Origin: JBFHES01 sp041584015
GTDB lineage: Bacteria; Bacteroidota; Bacteroidia; Bacteroidales; M50B96
Length of the DNA stretch: 11,733 bases
Reading direction: 5' to 3'
Assembly: GCA_041584015.1 (NCBI GenBank)
Contig: JBFHES010000149.1
Coordinates: forward strand, 1-11,733
Program-made: the position numbers and the translations under genes
The notes under the pieces: generated by a model
The model's database searches: none
The model's input: only the letters and a program-made list of their open reading frames with translations
What the model was told of the DNA's origin: nothing
Shown here: positions 5,765 through 11,733 of the stretch, piece after piece
Layout: each line of letters opens with the position of its first letter
Numbering within the stretch: the stretch's first letter is position 1

Positions 5765-7903
5765 CTAATTTCTTTTTTCAATAGTGAAAGATAAAATAAA
5801 TCTTGCACCATCGGAATAATTATATTTAAGCTTACCTCCCAACTGCTTGGCTAATCTTCCTATTAATCTATGTCCCAATGTTTTTGCCGAGTTAAAATTA
5901 TAATCCTCCGGAAGTCCTTTGCCATTGTCTCCTACTTCCAGGAAAAAAGAGTCATTTACCCCTTGCTCTAGTTTAATAGTGAATGCCCCCCCTGTGTTTT
6001 TTTTAAACGCATATTTAAACGAGTTGGTAATAAGCTCAGCAATGATTAAACCCAGCGGGATGGTGGTTTGCATATCAAACTTTATTGACGAAGGAATTAC
6101 TAGTCTATAATCAATGGTCTGATTATTTTGAAATGAACTAACAATTTGTTTTACCAATTCCTGAACAAACGTTTCAATAGAAATTTTTCTATCATCTTCG
6201 TATTGGTACAGCACCTGATGAATCAGTGCTATAGATCCAACCCTATGCAAACTATCAATCAAAGCTTCGTTTACTGCTGCATCTTTACTACTGCGCAATT
6301 GTAACTCAAAAAGACTTGAAATCAATTGAAGATTATTCTTGATCCTATGATGCATTTCTTTCAGCAGCAACTCCTTCTCTTCCTTTTGCTTAATTATGAT
6401 CTTATTCTTTGAAAGCAATTCTTTATTGGCTTGTTTGCTTTTCCTGTAAAACCTGAATATTATAAGCACAAAAACACCAATTAACAGAAAACCTCCCATC
6501 AAGAAATAAATTAGCAATGACTGGTTTTTACGCACCATCTGGCTTCTATCCAGACTTGTTGTGATGAGTTTGTTTTGACTATTTAAAAGTTCAATCTCCA
6601 ACTCTTTTCTCTCGGTTTCATATTTAATTTGAATATCGCTAATGGTCTTTTGCTTTTGCTTGGAATTTAATGAGTCTTTTGCAACAATAACCTTGTTCGC
6701 ATAAAACAAGGCCTCATTCTTATAATCCATACGGGAGTATGTTTGAAAAAGAACATCATAAGTTGTTGCCTTCATCGAAATTGAACCGATTTCGCTAGCA
6801 ATCTTTAGCATTTCTTTTCCATATTCCAGTGCGGTTTGTAAATAGTTCGAAGAAAGTGAGTCTGCTAATATTAAAGCTAAATCGGCAATATTTGAATAAA
6901 TTGCAAAGCGTAGCCTTCTACTTCCATTCTCTGGCAAATCAGCCAGGGCTTCATCATACCTGTTACTTGCTGCATTATAATTGCCCTGCTTCTGCTCAAT
7001 TACTCCCATCACCATGTGATGCCTTGCGATGGCAATTAAGTCCTGCTGCTCTTGATAGATTACATAAGCCTTGTTATAGTATTGTATTGCACTATCAAAT
7101 AGATTTTGCGTGGAGTACAAATCTCCAATATTTTTAAATGCGAGTGCTATACTCGTCTTCTTTTCCGATTTTTGAAAGAGCAATAAAGCTTTATTATATT
7201 GTTCTAAACTTCGTTCAAAATCTTCCTGTTGAGCATAATTTAGCCCAATATTAAGCAGAGTTAACCCAATGGATTTATCCCCAATACTCTCTTTAATTTC
7301 AAGTGATTTATAATGATATTCATTGGCTTTGTGGTACTGGCCAGTATAATGATACATGAGTCCCAGGTTATTATAGGTGGCGGCCAAACGCGTTTTGTTG
7401 TTTAGTTCAATCCCAAGCGTTACAGCTTGATTGAAATTCTCAATAGACTTTGCATATCGTTCAAAGTAGCCATAAAAAGTTCCAAGGTTATAATAACAAT
7501 CAAGTTGCTGATCTTTGTTATTCAGTTCCTCATAGATGGCTAACCCCTTAATAAGGTAATCGATCGATAGCTCGGAATTCATACCATATCTGTAAGCAAA
7601 ACCAACATTAATAAGAGCCTTAGCATGTAGTTCCGGCCAATTATTAGTTTGGGCTATACGAATAGCCTCATTATAATAATACAAGGCGGTATCAAAGTCA
7701 ACTGTTTCATAGTGCCTTCCATGCGAAAGCAAATTCTCAACACCTAGAGAATCATTTGTTACATCAGATAATTGCTTATGAATTACGTGGGTTGGAACTT
7801 GTTCATCTGCAAACCCGGGCTCGTTCGCACTTGCACCCAGTATTACATAATACAAGTTAAATACTAGTAGTAATAATAGTTTTGCTTTTCGCCTAAAATT
7901 CAT
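5765..7903 (-). CDS. TPR-containing sensor histidine kinase (HisKA_2 type)
   Basis: A 712-residue membrane sensor kinase. The ATG at 7903 is preferred: an in-frame TTG lies three codons upstream (7912), but ATG gives a clean signal peptide (NFRRKAKLLLLLVFNLYYVILGASA). Residues about 65-400 are a run of TPR units of about 40 residues, seen as repeated (N)xGxxY and A-x-x-x-Y-x-x-A patterns, predicted to be periplasmic. A coiled segment (about 410-455) leads to one membrane helix (about 463-484) and a second basic coiled coil. The HisKA_2 dimerisation domain has the phospho-acceptor region EMHHRIKNNLQ (about 516-526). The ATPase domain has the N box (ELITNSFKY, about 623-631) and GDNGKG (about 658-663). 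The later loop reads TLGHRLI, with His where a hydrophobic residue is usual. The stimulus is unknown; the partner is the adjoining LytTR regulator. Confidence 0.92.
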   Translation of the reverse strand: MNFRRKAKLLLLLVFNLYYVILGASANEPGFADEQVPTHVIHKQLSDVTNDSLGVENLLSHGRHYETVDFDTALYYYNEAIRIAQTNNWPELHAKALINVGFAYRYGMNSELSIDYLIKGLAIYEELNNKDQQLDCYYNLGTFYGYFERYAKSIENFNQAVTLGIELNNKTRLAATYNNLGLMYHYTGQYHKANEYHYKSLEIKESIGDKSIGLTLLNIGLNYAQQEDFERSLEQYNKALLLFQKSEKKTSIALAFKNIGDLYSTQNLFDSAIQYYNKAYVIYQEQQDLIAIARHHMVMGVIEQKQGNYNAASNRYDEALADLPENGSRRLRFAIYSNIADLALILADSLSSNYLQTALEYGKEMLKIASEIGSISMKATTYDVLFQTYSRMDYKNEALFYANKVIVAKDSLNSKQKQKTISDIQIKYETERKELEIELLNSQNKLITTSLDRSQMVRKNQSLLIYFLMGGFLLIGVFVLIIFRFYRKSKQANKELLSKNKIIIKQKEEKELLLKEMHHRIKNNLQLISSLFELQLRSSKDAAVNEALIDSLHRVGSIALIHQVLYQYEDDRKISIETFVQELVKQIVSSFQNNQTIDYRLVIPSSIKFDMQTTIPLGLIIAELITNSFKYAFKKNTGGAFTIKLEQGVNDSFFLEVGDNGKGLPEDYNFNSAKTLGHRLIGRLAKQLGGKLKYNYSDGARFILSFTIEKRN

Positions 7904-7922
7904 TCCAGTCAATTTACCACGG

Positions 7923-7949
7923 CAAAGCTAACTTAATCCATTTTGGCAA
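7923..7949 (-). promoter_or_regulatory. candidate Bacteroidota promoter for the kinase-regulator pair
   Basis: On the minus strand TAGCTTTG (7930-7923) fits the TAnnTTTG -7 element used by the primary sigma factor of this phylum. A TTG at 7949-7947 lies 16 bases upstream, slightly shorter than the usual spacing for the -33 element. Transcription from here would give a leader of only about 15 bases before the ATG at 7903, and would argue against use of the TTG at 7912. Confidence 0.35.
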
Positions 7950-8003
7950 GAAGGCTATTCAACTAATTTTCTAGCTTAGAAATAAAGAAAAAATTGGAGC
8001 TTC

Positions 8004-8978
8004 TTATCCGGCACTTGAGTTATACACAGGAATTATCTCAACCTTGTTTTCAGCAAACTGAGCTTGGGTTCTATCATAATCCTTGGTGAAGCCTAAGAGA
8101 TAACCTCCACCGCCTGAGCCACAAAGTTTCATATTGTAGTCATCGGTTTTCATTCCCTGCTCCCATACACCACGTAAGGATTCTGGTATCATGCGTGCAA
8201 GAAATTCATGCTGGTAGGCCGACAATTGCTTTAGATTATCAAAGAAGGTTTTAATATCTCCTTTGAGTAAAGCTTGTATGCAATTATTGGTAAATGGAAT
8301 AAACTTGTCGTGAATTGATTGATAAAAAATATTGTCATTTTTTGCCTTGTCAAGAAAGATGTCAACCAAGGGCCCGGTTTTTCTTGGCTTACCGGAATTT
8401 ACTAAAAAGATGGCACCATTATCAAGGTTGGTGTTATCAGGTAAATTAACAACTTTAATATCGTTTTTATTCTCAATTAAAAGCGGTGATTTTACGTAAC
8501 AGTTCAGCGGATCAAGACCCGAACTTGTTCCATGAAAAAAGGATTCGAAAACAGAGAAAACTTCTTTCATTCGAAGGATGTTATTTTTTGTTTTACGCTT
8601 TAACTGACTCAAACCAGATTCTCCATACTTATCTACCACAGCTGCAACCAGTGCACCCGAGCTACCTAAGCCAAAGCCTTGTGGAATGGTTGATTCAAAG
8701 AACAGTCCTTTCTCAACATCTTTCAGAAAATCGTAAATCTCGAAACCAAAAGGTAAATCCTTCTCAAGGAGAATTTTCTTAAGATGATCGGCAAATAATC
8801 GTAATAGCTTATTTGATTCGCGCGCAAATGTGAGGTCAGTATACTTATCTCGCCCAATAAAATCGAGCTCCCCTCTAAAATGGCTATAAGGAATACTCAA
8901 GCCCATGGAGTTGTATATTACGCTATACTCACCAAAAAGTAAAATCTTAGAATAAAAAATATTATTGTCCTGATTCAT
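8004..8978 (-). CDS. mevalonate kinase (GHMP kinase family)
   Basis: Phosphorylates mevalonate to mevalonate 5-phosphate with ATP, in the cytoplasm. The 324-residue protein shows the GHMP plan: an N-terminal KILLFGEYSVIY (11-22) with the substrate-side Lys and Glu, the ATP-binding loop IPQGFGLGSSGA (about 98-109), and the mevalonate-kinase-specific HGTSSGLDP (149-157), with D156 as the likely catalytic base. The third GHMP motif is LCGSGGGGYLLGF (285-297). HGT-x-SG(I/L)D separates it from galactokinase and homoserine kinase. It is the last gene of the mevalonate operon; its ATG lies 2 bases after the decarboxylase stop. About 100 bases separate it from the kinase gene downstream, where a short AT-rich inverted repeat is seen but no convincing terminator. 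The assignment is firm from motifs plus context. Confidence 0.9.
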   Translation of the reverse strand: MNQDNNIFYSKILLFGEYSVIYNSMGLSIPYSHFRGELDFIGRDKYTDLTFARESNKLLRLFADHLKKILLEKDLPFGFEIYDFLKDVEKGLFFESTIPQGFGLGSSGALVAAVVDKYGESGLSQLKRKTKNNILRMKEVFSVFESFFHGTSSGLDPLNCYVKSPLLIENKNDIKVVNLPDNTNLDNGAIFLVNSGKPRKTGPLVDIFLDKAKNDNIFYQSIHDKFIPFTNNCIQALLKGDIKTFFDNLKQLSAYQHEFLARMIPESLRGVWEQGMKTDDYNMKLCGSGGGGYLLGFTKDYDRTQAQFAENKVEIIPVYNSSAG

Positions 8979-8980
8979 AT

Positions 8981-10087
8981 CTATTTCGATCTTTCAATTA
9001 AGCTTACCGGACCATTTCCTTCTCGGTCAAAAATAACATTACTTTTCGCATTTAGTTCATTTAAATGCATTTCAATAAATTCCAGCACCGCCGACTTATC
9101 TTCTTCAGCGTAAAGCAAATGTATATTTGGTCCGGCATCTAAGGTAAAACACACCTTAATACCCGTTTCGTTTCTAAACGTTCTGATCTTTTCAATTCCG
9201 GCAATGGTGGCAGGATCCATAAGAATAAATCCCGGATTAGAGGTCATCATCATGGCATGTAAACTAAGAGCTTCGGCCTCAACTATCTCAATAAACCGTT
9301 GAACATTCCCTGCTTCAAGCACTTTTAAAAGTTCGGTATGATGTGCTCTGGCTTGATTAAATCGTTGCTCGGCAAATGGATGATTGTTCATCATTCCGTG
9401 TCCGGCTGTACTGGATACCTTCTTTTGGGCTGCGCTAAGTATGATAATTGAATCCTGATAATTTTTAAATACCGGATGAATCTTGCTTAAAGCCGTTCCC
9501 ACATAATCACTGGCACCGCTTAAATGCTCAGTTTTTCCCCAGTTAACCAAACCACCGTAAACAGAACGTGCCGCGCTTCCGGAACCCAGTCTGGCAACAA
9601 AGGATGCTTTAGCATAAAACTCCTTTTCATCGCTTAAGGTAGCAAACAATTTTTGCTCGACACTACACAGACACAAAGCCATGGCGCTCATTGCTGATGC
9701 AGATGAAGCAATTCCGGCCGAATGTGGGAAAGTATTCTCACTGTGTATTTCCAAACTAAGCTGATCGAGAAATGGAAAGATCTTTTCTAATTTATTGAAA
9801 AAGACTTGCAACTTTGGTTCGAACGACTGTTGTGCCTTACCTTGAAAATAAAACTGAAACTGCAGTTTACCACTCGACTGCTGCGAGTAAGCCACGGAGG
9901 TTTTACTTAACGAGTTATTTAAGGTATAACTAATCGATGGATTCATTGGAAGCTGATTATCTCGTTTGCCCCAATATTTAACAAGCGCAATATTTGAAGG
10001 ACTACTCCATGAAACCTGTCCTTTAGCTCCCGCCTCTTTTGAAAGCAGCAGTTCCGGATTGTCGTATGTATTATTCGTTAATTCCAT
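8981..10087 (-). CDS. mvaD: diphosphomevalonate decarboxylase
   Basis: Converts mevalonate 5-diphosphate plus ATP to isopentenyl diphosphate, the last step of the pathway. The 368-residue protein carries the family signatures: SNIALVKYWGKRD (31-43), an ATP loop FPHSAGIASSAS (120-131), VARLGSGSAARSVYGG (164-179) with the conserved Arg at 174, and FTLDAGPNIHLLY (314-326), where D317 matches the catalytic Asp. An N-terminal extension of about 25 residues precedes the first motif. Its ATG overlaps the stop of the upstream GHMP kinase by one base (TAATG), which suggests translational coupling. A related enzyme group decarboxylates mevalonate monophosphate instead; the sequence by eye favours the classical decarboxylase but does not exclude this. 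Confidence 0.92.
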   Translation of the reverse strand: MELTNNTYDNPELLLSKEAGAKGQVSWSSPSNIALVKYWGKRDNQLPMNPSISYTLNNSLSKTSVAYSQQSSGKLQFQFYFQGKAQQSFEPKLQVFFNKLEKIFPFLDQLSLEIHSENTFPHSAGIASSASAMSAMALCLCSVEQKLFATLSDEKEFYAKASFVARLGSGSAARSVYGGLVNWGKTEHLSGASDYVGTALSKIHPVFKNYQDSIIILSAAQKKVSSTAGHGMMNNHPFAEQRFNQARAHHTELLKVLEAGNVQRFIEIVEAEALSLHAMMMTSNPGFILMDPATIAGIEKIRTFRNETGIKVCFTLDAGPNIHLLYAEEDKSAVLEFIEMHLNELNAKSNVIFDREGNGPVSLIERSK

Positions 10088-11004
10088 TAGTACAAACTCA
10101 TTTCCTCATATGCGAAAAGGGTCGTTAATCCTTTTTTTTCTATTTCTTTTTGTAATGCTTGCCTGCCGTGCTTAAATGTCACTAAAGCAAAGTCACCTCC
10201 CCAGGCACCTAATGATTTCATTTCTCCATCAAAGTGAGAAAAGCGATCAGACTTAAGCGTCTTCATTCCCAGGATACCAGACATTAATCGTTCGTGTTCA
10301 CGAATTAAATAATTAAAACTGTTGAGATCCACACTTGTGGCAATCTCATTAGTTAATTCATTCATACTTTGAATGTCTGAAGCATTTGGTGTTTTCTTTC
10401 TGAATTTTGCAACCTCACCTGCAGAATCTTGTTTAGCACCCAGATAAACAAAGTACAACTGGTCTTTAAAATATGGATTAAAATCGATCTCAGTATACGT
10501 TGGTGATTTGCCCACGACCATATACAATACTGGTCGTTTAGCTTTGGCACACGCAACATCGTATCCTGATCCATCTGAAACTTTAAAATGTAATTCAAAG
10601 GGATCTACACCGGCCCAATCGGCAACATTGGAGATGAGTGAAGAACTACTACCCAAGCCCCAGGCTGTGTTAAAATTTATCTGAGCATACGCACTCACCG
10701 ACCTTAAATTAAAATCAGGAGACAATTCTTGTGCTGCCTTTAAAACATTCAATAAGTAGCTTGCATACTCAGGCTTATTACTTGCGATATCAGCATATTC
10801 ACCGGTAATGGAGTTTAGCTTAAGCATTGATTCATTCAACACTTTCGATTCCCAATTAAAGCTGACATCTTCTGTAGCTTTAATTTCAAGAGATTGCCCT
10901 TGTTTGGTTGGTATGGCCAGAGCCAAGGCACCAGCCAGCACAAGATATTCGCCCGTTAAAAGCAGTTTACCATTCGAATAATATATTTTATTGTTTGGGG
11001 TCAT
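10087..11004 (-). CDS. GYDIA-type GHMP kinase, probable phosphomevalonate kinase
   Basis: A 305-residue GHMP kinase. Visible motifs are SNGKLLLTGEYLVLAG (10-25), the ATP loop AWGLGSSSSLI (114-124), GSGYDVACA (145-153), and GAWGGDFALV (266-275). The GYD(I/V)A motif names a Bacteroidota group annotated as GYDIA-family GHMP kinases. Inferred role: phosphorylation of mevalonate 5-phosphate, because it sits between HMG-CoA reductase and the decarboxylase and the operon has no other candidate for that step. The substrate is not proven by sequence alone, and it is shorter than many bacterial phosphomevalonate kinases. Its ATG directly follows the reductase stop (TAAATG), and its own stop overlaps the next start by one base. 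Confidence 0.85.
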   Translation of the reverse strand: MTPNNKIYYSNGKLLLTGEYLVLAGALALAIPTKQGQSLEIKATEDVSFNWESKVLNESMLKLNSITGEYADIASNKPEYASYLLNVLKAAQELSPDFNLRSVSAYAQINFNTAWGLGSSSSLISNVADWAGVDPFELHFKVSDGSGYDVACAKAKRPVLYMVVGKSPTYTEIDFNPYFKDQLYFVYLGAKQDSAGEVAKFRKKTPNASDIQSMNELTNEIATSVDLNSFNYLIREHERLMSGILGMKTLKSDRFSHFDGEMKSLGAWGGDFALVTFKHGRQALQKEIEKKGLTTLFAYEEMSLY

Positions 11005-11733
11005 TTATTTGCGCAGTTCGTCCAGATATAATCCAACGGCATTAAAAGAAACTACATGACTGGAGAAATGCTCGATGGCCTTTTTCTTCTCTTGCTCATT
11101 TGCACTTAATTGATTTAAGATATTCATTAAATGCATTTTCATGTGTCCTTTCTGAATCCCCTTTGTGACTAAGGATTTAACCGCTCCATAGTTATTAGCC
11201 AAGCCAACTGATGCAGCAATCTTCATTAATTCTTTTGCTCCCGGATTGCCCAACATTTCAAGCGACCGTTTCGCCAGCGGATGTAATGTTGTTAATCCAC
11301 CAACTGTGCCTAATGCAAGCGGAATAAGCAAGCTGTATTTAAACTTTCCATCCTTTATCTCAATATCAGTTAAGCTAGCATATTTTCCGTTTCGCGAGGC
11401 AAAGGTATGTCCGCAAGCTTCTATGGCACGAAAATCATTTCCGGTTGCCAGCGCTACTGCATCAATTCCATTAAACACACCTTTATTGTGGGTGGTGGCG
11501 CGATAACTATCTATTTTGGCAATTTCTACTGCTTGCTTAAATTTCCAAATAAACTCTTCTGCATCCATTTCTGTATCGATGCCTTCAAATTTATCAATGT
11601 CGCATTCCACCCAGCATTTCACTAAACAATCAGGTGTATAGTTCGATAAGATGGACATAATTATTCTGCAGTCCTTATCGTTGCCTTCGAAACCGTCAAA
11701 TTCTAAAACAAACTTTCTGAGCACTTGTGCAAA
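11005..11733 (-). CDS. class II hydroxymethylglutaryl-CoA reductase, C-terminal part
   Basis: Reduces HMG-CoA to mevalonate with NAD(P)H, the committed pathway step. The frame is open past the right edge, so only about 243 C-terminal residues are present; an in-frame GTG at 11724 is not a real start. Catalytic motifs line up with class II (Pseudomonas mevalonii-like) reductases: Lys in ATTHNKGVFNG, and Asp 16 residues later in ALATGNDFRA, matching the K267/D283 spacing; then IPLALGTVGG, the AASVGLANN stretch, and the His in IQKGHMKMH about 97 residues beyond the Asp, matching H381. A C-terminal flap segment (EHFSSHVVSFNAVGLYLDELRK) ends the protein. The N-terminal part with the catalytic Glu lies outside the window. 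Whether NADH or NADPH is used cannot be read. It is the most upstream gene of the operon seen here. Confidence 0.93.
   Translation of the reverse strand, partial: FAQVLRKFVLEFDGFEGNDKDCRIIMSILSNYTPDCLVKCWVECDIDKFEGIDTEMDAEEFIWKFKQAVEIAKIDSYRATTHNKGVFNGIDAVALATGNDFRAIEACGHTFASRNGKYASLTDIEIKDGKFKYSLLIPLALGTVGGLTTLHPLAKRSLEMLGNPGAKELMKIAASVGLANNYGAVKSLVTKGIQKGHMKMHLMNILNQLSANEQEKKKAIEHFSSHVVSFNAVGLYLDELRK

Noticed and set aside
6829..7137. Plus-strand frame of 102 codons opposite the TPR region of the kinase
   Set aside because: It is antisense to a well-supported gene; the product shows no domain and mirrors the repeated TPR codons.
7968..7982. Inverted repeat TTTCTA-GCT-TAGAAA as a terminator of the mevalonate operon
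   Set aside because: The stem is 6 bases, AT-rich, with a 3-base loop and no T-run after it on the minus strand, so it is most likely chance.
8486..8782. Plus-strand frame of 98 codons opposite mevalonate kinase
   Set aside because: It is antisense to a gene with intact catalytic motifs and has no recognisable features of its own.
11005..11724. HMG-CoA reductase starting at the GTG at 11724
   Set aside because: The frame is open to the window edge and class II reductases are much longer, with a catalytic Glu domain upstream; the gene is simply cut by the window.

Overview
This window looks like Bacteroidota DNA with moderate to low GC. Three things point there: SprB-type adhesin repeats, a TPR histidine kinase paired with a LytTR response regulator, and a bacterial mevalonate operon containing a GHMP kinase with a GYD(I/V)A motif. 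Start codons lack strong Shine-Dalgarno sequences, which also fits the phylum. I cannot name a genus. Every gene I can support lies on the minus strand, so transcription runs from the right edge to the left edge. No RNA genes, insertion sequences or CRISPR arrays were seen.

Right part (about 8004-11733): a tightly packed mevalonate operon, read right to left. It holds the C-terminal part of a class II HMG-CoA reductase, a GYDIA-type GHMP kinase (the candidate phosphomevalonate kinase), a diphosphomevalonate decarboxylase, and a mevalonate kinase. Gene junctions are 0 to 2 bases apart or overlap by one base. Together they would carry HMG-CoA to isopentenyl diphosphate.

Middle part (5039-7903): a two-component system. 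A 712-residue kinase has a signal peptide, a periplasmic TPR array, one membrane helix, and a HisKA_2 plus ATPase core. Its stop codon directly abuts the start codon of a 241-residue REC-LytTR response regulator. A Bacteroidota-type promoter (TAGCTTTG at -7) may lie just upstream of the kinase.

Left part (1-5038): a 481-base intergenic region, then a very large exported mosaic protein. The protein begins at 4557 and is still open at base 1, giving at least 1519 codons. It combines an N-terminal domain, an ASPM/HYDIN-like Ig domain, several SprB-type repeats, a LamG/concanavalin-like domain, a lamin-tail domain and Cys-rich CDSYTW repeats. It is probably a secreted or surface adhesin, likely exported by the type IX system, but its C-terminal sorting domain lies outside the window.

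The most interesting observations are two. First, the intergenic region holds a perfect 10-base direct repeat with a 21-base period (10-N11-10), the geometry known for LytTR-domain regulators, next to a LytTR gene and upstream of the adhesin. Second, one SprB-type repeat of the adhesin appears to be split by a nested domain of about 158 residues.
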